From NCBI RefSeq assembly GCF_949628265.1, contig NC_088787.1, positions 7,058,501 through 7,122,500 of the forward strand: a stretch of 64,000 nt of DNA, read 5' to 3'. The DNA comes from Cloeon dipterum (taxonomy: Eukaryota > Arthropoda > Insecta > Ephemeroptera > Baetidae). Position 1 is the stretch's first letter. Every line of letters starts with the position of its first letter. A program made the translations under genes and the position numbers. The notes beneath the pieces are model-generated. The model ran no database searches, was not told the DNA's origin, and saw nothing but the letters and a program-made list of their open reading frames with translations. Below, one piece after another: positions 37,392 to 48,207 of this stretch.

Positions 37392-37394
<3 letters not shown>

Positions 37395-37453
37395 GCAGCA
37401 GGCGCTTCACCCGATGGAAAATATGGGCGAGGGTATGTGAGTGAGCAATAGTT

Positions 37454-40400
37454 TCACCACACTTGTACAGTGAGGTTTGGATGTTTTCTCGCATTAAACG
37501 CAAGAATGAATTCGACGATGCTGTCATCTTCGATCCAATCCTGAAATTTTCTCCCAAACACATAATGGAGATCGTACTCCAGGTTGCTCTGTATGCAAAT
37601 TGTTTCAGAATATTCTTCAAAACACATCCCCAATTTGAAATCAATCAAATTAGGGAGATGCACCGCAGAAACAGCGACCAAGTCCCTCAGAGCTCGCAGA
37701 AACTCGTAGTTGATATCTACAACTACTTCTTGCTCGATGCAGTCACAGAAGTTCAAACTTAGACTGGTGAGTTTGCTCAAAATCTTCTTCTCAGCCACCA
37801 ACGACGTCAGCTTTTGAAGATTTCGAGCACTCATCTCGCTATGATTACAAGAGAGGGAAAACTTCTGCAGATTTGGCGCTGCTAGGATGTTGGTCACTAC
37901 AAACTCGTCGTTAATAGAGCTGCAACAAGCGGGAAAAGTATTTTCATTTTAATATAAATATTCACGTTGGACGACAGAGTGAAAGAAATTTCTAAAGAAA
38001 ACCCCCTAAAACTAAATCATCTCGTGGCAGAAAACCTAAAACTACAGATATTTATTGTTAATTGTAATTTTCCTGCTAGTTTCATCATAAGGGCTACTTT
38101 TTTAGTGAAAAAAAGACTTTTTAATCAATTAAATTTAATTAATTTCAATTTCAGAAATTCCACAATACTAAAAACAAATTGTTTTAAACTCTATATCATA
38201 TATGAACACTCAAAAACAAATGTTCGTCTACGTTTGCCTTTTGTTATTTTGGTACTTAATTAAAGCTCGATATTATTTTGAATATAGTAATGAAAAGCTT
38301 AACTAAATTAAAATATTATCGTTGATCAATCTCAATCCTAGCTATTATTAAATATTTTCTGCACGCAGCAGGATTCAACGTTTCATATTAAAAACGTAAT
38401 CCCTGCTGACAGGACCGACGCTCGACACACAAAAGGTATAAAAAGCAAGCAAATTTCCTGCAAAAACTTACTCTGGTGTCCAATCAAGTTCTCGCAGCTG
38501 TGCAAATGACTTCAGAGGCTGCCTGTCGTCCGAAATTTTCACACATGTCAACGTCAGCTTCTGCAGGTTTGGGCACGCGTCGAAAATCCTTTGGAATGAA
38601 AACTTGAGACTACTGGTACGACCTGATCTGATCATGAGGGTGTGGAGATTGGCTCCATACGCATCCAAAAATGAGTTGAGCGTTGAAGGGAACGGCTGAA
38701 TGTTCAACGCTAAACTCTCGATTCTTGTGAACCTCAGAATCGAATCGTGTTGGTTTTCTGGCTCAACCTCGACACAATTTGCCTGAAACATATGACGTAG
38801 GATCCACTTAAATTTTAAAATCACTTAACATGCGATTATCAGTTTGTTATAAGTTTAAATAAGAGTTCAATTTTTAAATTTAAGACAAAGCTGTCATTAT
38901 TTCCATGATCGGCATCCTCAAATGAGATGCTCGCGAACCCATTACTCGTTTTCTCGTAATGAAAAAGAAAAATCTAACGAAGGCCATTGATGTGAGGAAA
39001 TATGAACAGTATATACTTGCTTATATGCTAAATTAAAATTTCATGTGAGCATAAAATCACTTACGTTCAAATGCGTCACGTTGGGAAATTTGGCTGGCAG
39101 GTCGATTGTTGTTGGAGCGGTGTACATAACGCGCAGCTCAGACGTCTCTGCTGGAATCGGCAGTTCTTCGAACGTAGAATTGAAATGCAAGATGTCATCG
39201 AAATCTCGGACCATGTATAAATTTGGTAGGTGCTGAATCAACAGTTGCGCAAATGAGTGTTTGAAACCACCATACAAGAACACTCTCAGTCGAGAAAAGC
39301 TCAATTTCAAGTCCTCGATGTCGGCTTCGATGTCTTCAACGCCAGAAAATTGAAGAAATTCGCACTCTACGTATTGCAATTTTTGCAAATTCTTGCAAAT
39401 ACGCTTCAAGGGAATGTATTCGACCAGCGAAAACCGAATAATCTTCAGGTTTTCCATTCCGAGAATTGCTCTAATCGAATTGTCGTCCAAGAATGAATTT
39501 TGAATCCGATCAAATGTCGTGTACTCTGGAAAGCTGAGATCCAGGTGCTCCAAACAAACGGCTTTGGCCGAAATCACCTCCAGAGCCTGCCCACAAATAT
39601 TGTTTAGGATCCTCAGAAAATATTTAACAAATAAGAAAATACCTTCGTGATGTTTTTGGAGACATTTTCCTGAGAGCACCAGGAAATCAATCCACTCAAA
39701 TCGATTTTTTTAGTATCCGGGCTGATCAGCTGAGCGTAGGCCTCAATTACCCTATCGATGCGTTTCTGGAAGTGGTGGTCGACATCGCCTTTATGCCGCA
39801 TTCCCATCAACTGATCCAGCACTTCTTTACGAATGGTAAGAGCTAAAAATGGATATGAGCACAAAATTTATTTTTCCAGCCGATTTAAGTTCTAAAATGC
39901 CAACTGATATGAGTGACAACACATATTTCCAAGTTCAATCCTACTGACAATTAAATCCGAAATCAATTCAGCTAATCGCGGTGGACTTTACAGACAGTAA
40001 ATTATTCTCATTTTCATTATTTGCTCTTCTTCGATTGGCTGAACCGATAATAGTTTTCAGACCACTGAGTTTAATTGGTTTTAATCCAGGATTGAATTTG
40101 AAATCGCGATTATTGTTAGTGAAGAGTCGTGCCATTGTAATTCAGTGGATCAAAACAATTTGAATTCTATACCAAAAGGTTAAGTTAAAAATTGAGTATA
40201 GAATATTTAGAAAAATTTTATGAAGTGACAAAATGTTTATATTTATAAATATACACATATTTACGGTTGTCATGAAAAATTTCGATACTTACGCAAATTT
40301 TCCAATTTAATCGTTCCGTGAGTAAGATCATCGGAGCGAGGGATGCAATCCGCGACATACTTGATAAGAAGCTCTTTCAAGCTCTTAACCTGAATTTCAG

Positions 40401-40458
40401 TCCTCCTTTTCCTCAACACTTCAAGAAGGGCAGGCACATTCACTTGCACGGCAGCCAT
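37454..40458 (-). CDS. Leucine-rich-repeat protein, unassigned
   Basis: Five exons (40293-40458, 39643-39842, 39065-39586, 38472-38782 and 37454-37919) join in phase into a complete 554-residue protein. I do not recognise the gene. The N-terminal 120 residues are helical and charged (LLEVLRKRRTEIQVKSLKEL, then IRKEVLDQLMGMRHKG) and resemble the region before LRRs in F-box/LRR proteins, but no convincing F-box is visible. Irregular LRRs follow: CLEHLDLSFP, NLKIIRFSLV, NLQKLQYVECEFLQF, CPNLQKLTLTCVKIS, LRELDW, NLQKFSLSC, KLTSLSLNFCD and HLPNLIDFKLG. No signal peptide or membrane segment is seen, so it is probably cytosolic. A ligand-binding or ubiquitin-adaptor role is possible but not shown. 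Related copies elsewhere in the genome are likely. Confidence 0.75.
39940..40150. repeat. Decayed palindromic MITE remnant
   Basis: AATTCAGCTAATCGCGG and GATTGGCTGAACCGATAATAG pair imperfectly and resemble the family A core. The terminal blocks are gone. It lies in intron 1 of the LRR gene. Confidence 0.45.
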
Positions 40459-40639
40459 TACCTGTAAAATACATTACAATTTTTTTAATTTGTGCGGTCT
40501 AAAATTGAGCAAAAGATAAGTAATACTGTCGAAGTGGAGTTATATTGAAAATCGAACAATTAGTTATTGAAAATCCCATCAGCGGACTGTATGGAATACA
40601 TAGTTTTACATTTTCTTATATATGTGTATGAGTTAATGT

Positions 40640-40795
40640 CGTGAATGCTCCAGGGGATGGCGAACGTAGGAGCGGCTGGCCAGCGGTAGTGGCCAACATC
40701 GGGAGCGGCCGCAGAGGAGGCGGCCAAAACCGGGGGGCGGCGAGTGGTAGTGGCGTGGCCGCAAGCGAAGGCTGCCAGCAGCGGCAATGACGCAA
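40640..40795. repeat. GC-rich degenerate minisatellite
   Basis: About four to five imperfect units near 30 bp built on GGAGCGGCYGGCCAGCGG and AGTGGCGTGGCC. The composition differs sharply from the surroundings. It directly precedes a repeat copy at 40932. Confidence 0.45.
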
Positions 40796-40931
40796 TTTGA
40801 CCAGTTTTTTCCTTGTCAAATTGACTTTTAAAATTTTTAACGAGGCAACCGCCGCAATAATTGGAAGCATCCAGCGTTAGCTGCGAGGACAAGCGTTAGG
40901 CGGCGGCGGCCTGCGCAAAGCGGCCGTGGGG

Positions 40932-41152
40932 CGGATGGACAAATAACAAAAATATAAGATATGCTTTTGTGATGCGAGGGGCGAGAGCTGCTCCTGCTGT
41001 GGGGACGCTTCTTGCACACTGAAAAAAAATTTTTTTTTTTGCTTTGCGTCATGCACCCTCATTAAAATTCCCAATTTTCCACTCTTTATTTGGGGCCTGT
41101 TTCGTGCAAGTGACTGTACAAAAAGCAGATCGTGTTATTCTTCAAAGTCTGT
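40932..41152 (+). repeat. Near-identical repeat block, copy 1
   Basis: This 220-bp block runs from ATGGACAAATAACAAAAATA to TTATTCTTCAAAGTCTGT. It is repeated almost unchanged, with a few substitutions and a poly(T) length change, at 42551-42771. A diverged version occurs near 44740-44940. Confidence 0.85.
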
Positions 41153-41698
41153 TTTTCCAACCACTGACTGGCACGTGTTACCAGGGTTCGCAAAAACCCG
41201 CTGCATTTGCTTGTGCATCCCTCACCTCAAACTTTCTTAATTTTACGGACGAGCTACTACTCTTTAATGCGGGCTTTTACTTTTTTGAAAAATTTCAAAA
41301 TATTTAGTGCACAACATATAATATTTATTTTTTGTAGCCAATTTTTTTTAGAAAAGAAACCCTCTAGAGTCGATATAGTGGCGTTGGTTTTTATCTTCGA
41401 AAAAGGACTGATTTATTTGAACATACAACACTCTTTGCCTGTCCAAAAATAATTTTTACAAGTAATACAAATTTAAGAGAGCAGCAATGAAACAAACTTT
41501 TACTAACAATAAGCACCAAAATTAGAGCAGATTACAAATTAGGGAATATGTTGTGTGTTTTGTCCAAAAAATAACAATAAAAAATGTGCTCAACCGGCAA
41601 CCGATTTCACCTTTGAACGGCAATTCAGATGGGTTTCATCGTCCGTGAACAGATTTTTAAGATTTTACAGTATTAATTTCAACGATTTAAAGCTTTGG

Positions 41699-41967
41699 CA
41701 GTGGGGTCCAGATGCACGATAAAATTGGTTCGCACTGCGGCAGGTCAAGGATGGCGTCTGTCTGAATGTGGGAAACATAAAGCTCTATTTGGATTGCCGT
41801 ACGAGTGTCAAGAGTTTGTTTTTACGACCCTAAAGACACGATTAGTTAAGAGTAATGCAAATTATGCGTCACACTTTTGACCAAAACTTGCTTCTTTTCG
41901 CGCATTTTTACGTGACCGTTTTTCGCGCCATATTCCAGCGGACGTCGCACGAATCTGGCCCCCGCTG
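41699..41967. mobile_element. hAT-like MITE (family B) with perfect 8-bp target duplication
   Basis: 269 bp; begins CAGTGGGGTCCAGATGC and ends GAATCTGGCCCCCGCTG. It is flanked on both sides by AGCTTTGG (41691-41698 and 41968-41975), an exact 8-bp duplication as made by hAT transposases. It has no ORF of its own. Further copies are at 54187, 57704 and 63937. Confidence 0.9.
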
Positions 41968-41984
41968 AGCTTTGGAAAAAAATC

Positions 41985-42771
41985 CTAACATTGAAAATTT
42001 TCGGTTTTTGTCGTGGGCAAAGACACGAAAGGAAAAAAATGGACGAATATACAATGCAAACCTATAGCACGTTTTATGTTGTGAGTTGGCGTTCAGATAG
42101 TCACGCACAGGAGACTCAGGAGAGACGCAACGTTTGCTGCTGCTCTCGCTTATCGTGAGAATGACGACTGACGCGGAGATATTTCAAGCGAGTCAGAAAG
42201 CATTGCTTCACATCTCCACGCAGCACCCTCCTACACCCTCTCTCTTTTCATTCACCAAACGCACGATGCGCTTGGGCAGAGCACAATGCACAAAAGCGGC
42301 TTACGAAATTTTCGGGGGAAAAAAGCAACTCACCTTTCAAAAAGTGTCCAACAAAACAACCGTCACCCAGCATTTTTCTAACTTTTCCCGTCTCTCTGCT
42401 TCTCAATTATAATCAACGCATTTATTTCTGTTAAAATAAGCAAAAGTACCCAAAAAACGATTTGAATCCAGCCGCGGGTGATGAATAAAAAATCGCTCTC
42501 GGCCACACCTCGCTCCCGCTTATAGTTAGAAAAAATCATTTTTGGCGGCGAATGGACAAATAACAAAAATATAGATATGCTTTTGTGATGCGAGGGGCGA
42601 GAGCTGCTCCTGCTGTGGGGACACTTCTTGCACACTGAAAAGGTATTTTTTTTTTGCTTTGCGTCATGCACCCTCATTAAAATTCCCAATTTTCCACTCT
42701 TTATTTGGGACCTGTTTCGTGCAAGTGACTGTACAAAAAGCAGAACATGTTATTCTTCAAAGTCTGTGTCT
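41985..42771 (+). repeat. Long repeat unit, copy 1 (about 780 bp)
   Basis: Starts near TTGTCGTGGGCAAAGACACG and ends with the block described at 42551-42771. It is collinear with 44175-44940: both contain the GTCGTGGGCAAAG start, a CACACAGGA/CACGCACAGGAG segment, TTTGCTGCTGCT, ACGCAGC followed by CCCTCC, a CAATTAAAATCAACTCG-like stretch, and CTGACTGTACA near the end. It may be a noncoding transposon or an old local duplication. Confidence 0.65.
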
Positions 42772-43419
42772 ATGTGGGTGGCCGAGCAACAAACGAAACC
42801 TGCAGCTGCTCTCCTTTGTAAAACCTCCCTGCCTTCCAACAACTACGTGGTAGGTTAGTTATCTTTCATTTTCATGTACTGTGCTCCTTTTTTTATTTTG
42901 GCTCTACCAAAATTGACAAAGCAATGTGAGGCGCCCGAAAATTTACTTTGGCTCGTATTGCGCGGTACACAAAAATGTCATTGATTGTAATATGGTCAGG
43001 TAAAACCCTAATTATCACCTCAATTTGGTTAATTTTAGACAGAAAAAATAGAATATATTATTTATTTTATCTGTCAAAAAATTGAAAATTCCGAGGTGTG
43101 AAGAAATTAACCTTTTCCTGCCGGTTCTGAGCTCATTCTTGTGTCTTTTATTTCAATTATTAAGTATTGCGGAGTGGACTAGTGCGTCGAGAAAGAATTA
43201 AAGAAGAGCCTTGGCTACGAGCGGGGGAGCGAGAGAGCACTCTGGCTCGCTCATGAGGGCGAGAGATCGCTCGCTCCTGAGGTGCCATTTTTTTCTACCT
43301 GACAATGGGATTCGCTCTCCGATCCCTCCTGTGCACGCACTAAAGTTTATTTCGTCACCCAATATTAATTTCGCACGAGTGGTTGATTATATGAAACCAA
43401 TTTCATGTCGAAAAGGCAA

Positions 43420-43705
43420 GAGATGGCACAAAGGGGCTAGTTTAGTGGCTCGAAATGCTCAAATTGCTCAACGGGCTGCTTTGCACCTTTCCAGCATGCG
43501 TGATTTGGCTTCACGGGACGAATGTCTATAGCGTTTCAATGCAGTCCTCGGTGCGGAGGCAAGTGGCCCTTGAGTGGGCTGGGTCCCTGTGCGGCCTGGT
43601 GCGCCCATAATTATGTTATTGGGACCCGGAATTAAGCATTTGTGCCAGTGCAGTGCGCGCCCTTCCCGCTCCGAGAGAACAGGGATAAAAAGAGCAAAAA
43701 AAAAA
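43420..43705 (+). mobile_element. SINE-like repeat (family D), plus orientation
   Basis: From about AGAGATGGCACAAAGG to AGGGATAAAAAGAGCAAAAA, ending in an A-run. It contains GGCTCGAAATGCTCAAATTG and CGAGGAC-type sequence. A homologous copy lies inverted at 45330-45640. The A-rich 3' end suggests retroposition. I see no clear tRNA-type promoter boxes, so the class is inferred. Confidence 0.6.
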
Positions 43706-44174
43706 GAAATTTCATTGTGATATATTCAATTTATCTACATTGAGCAGGAAAAAACAGCTTCACCGCATAATGCTCCATCGCTATGCCGCAAAGAGTTACG
43801 CAAAATCCTGCGCCACCGCCGCGCGCTTTACAAATTCATATGCCAAAAAATCTGAAAATCGGTGCACAGACGCGCGTTGGTCGTCCGCCGCGTCGGGTGG
43901 TACCGGTGGCAAAAACATTATCAGTTCGAAAAAATCGCTAACTTTCGATTTCCCAAAATATTTTTAAGGGGAAAGTTTATAAATCTTCAAAGTGAAACCG
44001 AAAAAAATTGGCTGTGTTTCGAAAAATGGTCCTATTTTGAAAAACTGCGGACGAATTTCGAAACAAATCGGACACGTGCACCGTATTATAATTACAAGGA
44101 AAGTAAGCAAAATAAAAGGAATATTTCCGCAGTTTTCGACGATTGGAAGCTGAGGAAAACTAGCCTATATCTTC

Positions 44175-44940
44175 TAAAGCTTTCGGATTTTGTCGTGGGC
44201 AAAGAAATGAAGAGCAAAAAACAAATAGAACATGATAAGAAAACCTACCAGGTTGTTTTGAGTTGGAGTTTTTAGACAGTCACACACAGGACAGGAGAGA
44301 TAGATGTTTGCTGCTGCTGCTGTATCGTGAGATTGAACGGACGCAAAGAATTCAAAGCGAGTATGAGAAAAATGGCCTCACTCCCCCACGCAGCCCCCTC
44401 CCTTCCTGTCCCTGGTCCCTGCGAACAAAATGCACTGCGCGAATTCAAAGCACAAAGGTGGAAAACCAATTTACGAAAATTTAGGAATGAATAACACAGT
44501 AAAATAGCCTGTCATTAAGTTCAATCGCGTTTGTTTTGCTTCAAATTCCACTCCGCTCCTCAATTAAAATCAACTCGCTTTTATTTCCCTTAAAAATGAG
44601 TCAAAATAAATCCCGAAAAAACATCTGGGCGCGATGATGGATAATTTTATTAAGTTTGTATATATTGAAAATCTTTTGCTGCCTTGTTTGCCACGCATTC
44701 CTTTACGGCGCGGTTGGAAAAAATACAATTCAGCGGCGCAGCAGAGGAAGCATCGCGACAAATAAGAAAAAGATGCTTCTGTGCGGCGTGGGAGAGAGCG
44801 CGTCGCTGCTTGCTGCCCTACACGTGTTGGGGATGAATGCACCTACCGATCTTTTGTTGCTTTAGGTCAGTGAACTATTCCCATTTTCCCCTTCTTGGTC
44901 GGGGTGTGTTTTGTGCCACTGACTGTACAGGGGCAAATTG
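44175..44940 (+). repeat. Long repeat unit, copy 2 (diverged)
   Basis: Same order of blocks as 41985-42771, but with many substitutions and small indels, so it is considerably older than the 40932/42551 pair. Noncoding. Confidence 0.55.
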
Positions 44941-45329
44941 AGCAACCTCTTGCGTTTCGAGGAACACGTCAACCCTATTCCTGTTGAGCATTTTATGTGA
45001 TGATTAATTATATTTTCAAATGAGGAAAGAACCCATCGCTACAATTGATAGAATAAATTTATAAATATTTGTTTTAGGGAATAAATGTTCACATGAATAT
45101 GCTTTTTTAAATCAAATCGAAAAATCATTTACGAGTAAAATAGCACCTTTCTTTGAGGTGACTTTAACGCATGTTGTTTTGGTTAAAATATTTTCAAAAT
45201 CAAAGGAAAAACCTTGAAAATAAAAAAAATCGAAAAATAAATTTTCATTTTCGTTACGCTTGTTGCATGCCCACCGGCCCACCGCTTTGGTCGTTCGGCC
45301 CGCTCCTCCTTAAATTCATATTATCATAT

Positions 45330-45640
45330 TTTTTTTGCTCTTTTTATCCCTGTCCTCTCGGAGCGGGAAGGGCGCGCACTGCACTAGCGCGAATGCTGAA
45401 ACCCGGGTCCCAATAACACCGCGAACGGATAACATGGGCGCACCGGGCCGCACAGGGACCCAGCCCACTCAAGGGCCACTTGCCTCCGCACCGAGGACTG
45501 TATTGAAACGCTAGACATTCGTCCCGTGAAGCCAAATCACGCATACTGGAAAGGTGCAAACCAGCCCGTTGAGCAATTTGAGCATTTCGAGTCACTAAAC
45601 TAACCACTTTTTGCCATTTCTGACATTGGGTAGCCAGTAT
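45330..45640 (-). mobile_element. SINE-like repeat (family D), minus orientation
   Basis: Reverse-strand copy of the repeat at 43420-43705, starting from a T-run at 45330 (its A-tail). Together the two form a long inverted pair with a spacer of about 1.6 kb. The longer 5' part (to about 45720) is unique to this copy. Confidence 0.6.
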
Positions 45641-45744
45641 TAGATCTGCGAACTGCTCAAATACCTCACATTGCTTTGACACTCCTGAGAGTGCCTTAAC
45701 AATGCGAGCCAACGGACTGGTTTTTATTAGAGAGAGAGCAAACG

Positions 45745-45980
45745 GAAGTGGTCAAAATTTCCTCTACTGTACACATTTTTTCTTTTGCTACCTCAATTTC
45801 TTCAAAATGTTCTCTAAAAAATTTTGAAGTCGCAGTCAAGACTCATGAGCAAATAATTAGAAAATTATTGAAAACTGAGATGCAAACATGGGCCTGCAAG
45901 AAAATGGTAAAAAAAAATTGAAAAAAAAAGTTTTTACCACTGCTCCGCGTTTTTTTTAATGCCGGTCTTTTGCAACCCTG
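45745..45980. mobile_element. Family C hAT-like MITE, left end missing
   Basis: It matches 60080-60295 (GTGGTCA followed by AATTTCCTCTA, ATAATTAGAAAATTATTGAA, CATGGGCCTGCAAGAAA) and ends TGCAACCCTG at 45980. No CAGGGTTGC start is seen; the left part abuts the SINE-like repeat. Confidence 0.6.
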
Positions 45981-46027
45981 CTCCCTATCCACCGAGGAAA
46001 CTGCCTTTTATTTCAATTGAAAATTAT

Positions 46028-47905
46028 AATAGTACGGGTGGGGGGGGGGGGGTAGTGGGCCGCGGTGGCTCGGTGGGCCGCGAAAATCAACAGTCCCCGG
46101 TAAAAAATTTGGTGCCAGTCCGGGCCTGATATTAAGTGAAGAATGCACAGTGGCAGAATTGAGGCGGAAATCGCAACGGAAGTGACTTAAAAATAAATGT
46201 ATTACGAAAGTATACGGTGGCGCCATCTGCTGGTGACTTCGAAATTTAAGAGCTTATACAACTAGCGCATATAATAAAAATCTTTACAGCAAAAAATGTT
46301 CTGGTCCAAATTTTAAAACTCTTCTCACACTTTTATATGCCAAATATTTAAGAAATATAAAATAATGACAAGCGCTTCGCACTTGAGCTCCGTTTTAGGG
46401 GTTGACTCTGGGGCGGGGGCCAACTCGGAGTCTCCGCGATAGCGGTCGCGGGCGGCGGCGCCTGCGGCGCCGGAAACGCCGAGAAAGCCGGCTAAATAAG
46501 AGATTTCAGGGCGGCCACCCTGAGAGAGGTCGCCGAGGTTAGTCAGGGTTTGCGCGCGCCGGCGAGACGCCTCCGGGGAGGGGTCGCGCGCGAAAATCGC
46601 TCCGCCCGTCCGGTCGTCGGGCGGCGAAGACTTTAGCGCTCTGTTCGAGGGTTTCAGGTTGGGGGACCCTGGGGAAGGTCGGCCGGTTGCTTCAGGTTAA
46701 AGCGCTCGGCGGGCGCTTTCGAATGATGGGTCGCGGTCGTCGCTGCGGCGAATACTCGAATTTTGGCAAAAATAAATCTGTGTGGCTCTGCGCCGCACCG
46801 CACGCTCCTCCTGCCGTGCACGCGATTTGCACACAAAAAACCGAAAATCGCCTATAAAATGAATTTGGAAAGAGTTAGACCGCTCAAAATTCGGTTTCAG
46901 ACCCCCGCGTACTCAGTCGTGTGTGTCCGATGGTCAAATTCGAGATTAAATGCGCGGCGGCTCCGCGGCGGCGCCGCGCGTATTTTCAGCCTGTCCATTT
47001 GCGTGCACCGCAAATCGCGGATTTTCAATGCGCCGCCGTTATTCGCCTATTTACCGGATTTCCACCAAAATCGGTTTGCGGGGACTGTTGGCCGGGCGGA
47101 AGAGCATGGTACAGCAGTCGCGGCCCAAAAGAATTTTTTTCCGCCCGAAATCCGAATTCGAAATTCCCATGTTAAGCTTACGGGTGGCGAAAAACCGTTC
47201 CGCGCCGCGCGCCAAAGACTACTCCTCCCAGGTTTTTCATCCGATCAGGTCGAATTTAGTCTTAAAATGTTCGCAGATAAATTGCGCATCGATGATCGTG
47301 CAATTTTTTTCATTTTTTGCCCAGGTCCGTAGATATGCCTGCCGAAACGTACGGAATGGAAAATGGGCAAAATTTGCCCGGTTAATAACTTTTTCGCTAT
47401 GGGGCGGAAAAATCTTTTCCACACACCGTTGGCTTCATTCACTCGTCGCCTGCTCGAATCTCGAGTTTGGAGGCCGTGAGACTCATAGGGACCCCGCGGG
47501 GGGGCCGCGAGTACAGAAACATCGCGTTTTCGAACTTTGAAGGGTCACCGCTGACCCTGAGGAGGTCACCCGGATTTCATACTCGCTGTGCCTTAGTTTT
47601 TTGGGCAAACTTAAAGATTGGCTATCTTGGAATTTCGATCCCAAACAATGTGGGCTCCCGTGTTAATCATGGCAGGAATCTCGGGTTTCTCCGTTGTTTA
47701 CGCGTTTGTTGGCGTGCCTCCGTCGACCACGCGAGTTTCGGCCCGATCGGCCCCATTTTGGCGATTTTTTTACACTTCGAGGGGGCTCCTCGGGCCCCTA
47801 TGGGGCGGCGGCCAAAAACCTCTCGGGCCCGGACCCCCCTTGGCCCCCCTCCTCGCCCCCGCCCCTTACCCCCCCCCCCCCCCCCCCCCGGCCATGGGTA
47901 TTATA
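46028..47905. repeat. GC-rich repeat block bounded by G-run and C-run
   Basis: Thirteen G at 46040-46052 and twenty-one C at 47869-47889 lie next to TATAATAG and TATTATATAA, giving a loose inverted pair of ends. Inside, 46390-47900 is GC-rich, with two CCCTGAG/GGAAGGTCG-type units (46500 and 46655) shared with family E. A MITE fragment sits near the left end. Whether this is one element or several is unclear. Long G/C runs can form quadruplexes and are prone to assembly error. Confidence 0.45.
46128..46260. mobile_element. Family A MITE, right-arm fragment
   Basis: It contains AGTGAAGAATGCACAGTGGC and GGTGGCGCCATCTGCTGG, the right arm of the foldback MITE. The left arm and centre are absent, replaced by the GC-rich sequence that ends at a G-run. 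Confidence 0.7.
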
Positions 47906-48207
47906 TAAGTAGGGTCCACACACACATATATATCAAATTTAGATATTTTCCACTAAAAAAATGCAATCGAATCTAAACTAACACTAAAAAAATGCAAATT
48001 CAATCTTTTGGACCATTCAATCAGCCCGCAAAGTAAGATGAAACGAATCGCGGCCCTTCGGCGTGTGTCTAATAATGCATCATCTCATGTTCGAGTCGGT
48101 GAGTGTGAGTGTGTGTGTGTGTGTGTGTTTTCTATTTTGGGCGCATCGGTGCTCATCGCCGCCGCGCACCCGACGCGCCAGACCACAAAACCACTCACTC
48201 TCAGGCC

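Larger units (their letters stand above)
35162..37453. other. Intergenic between V-ATPase E and LRR gene
   Basis: It holds the promoter side of V-ATPase E and a truncated family A MITE. 36380-36900 has slightly higher GC and an open frame of 127 codons that resembles nothing known and is probably chance. A long AT microsatellite is at 37331-37391. Confidence 0.45.
40459..48207. other. Repeat-rich intergenic block between LRR gene and SMYD4
   Basis: About 7.7 kb without a gene I can support. It is largely made of repeats listed separately. Composition swings from AT-rich to strongly GC-rich. Open frames of up to about 190 codons (for example 46763-47332) run through repeat sequence and show no known domain. 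Confidence 0.6.

Noticed and set aside
45344-45712. 122-codon minus-strand open frame with a partly matching frame at 43211-43531
   Set aside because: Both lie in the SINE-like repeat, and similarity follows the DNA repeat rather than a protein. The frame is not kept over the whole repeat and no domain is seen.
46763-47540. Overlapping open frames of 189 and 196 codons
   Set aside because: They lie in GC-rich repeat sequence, where stop codons are rare by chance; two frames overlap on the same strand and neither resembles a protein.
47859-47892. C-run as a possible telomere-type or assembly join
   Set aside because: No telomeric repeat is present and flanking sequence continues normally. 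An assembly error cannot be excluded, but there is no direct sign of one.
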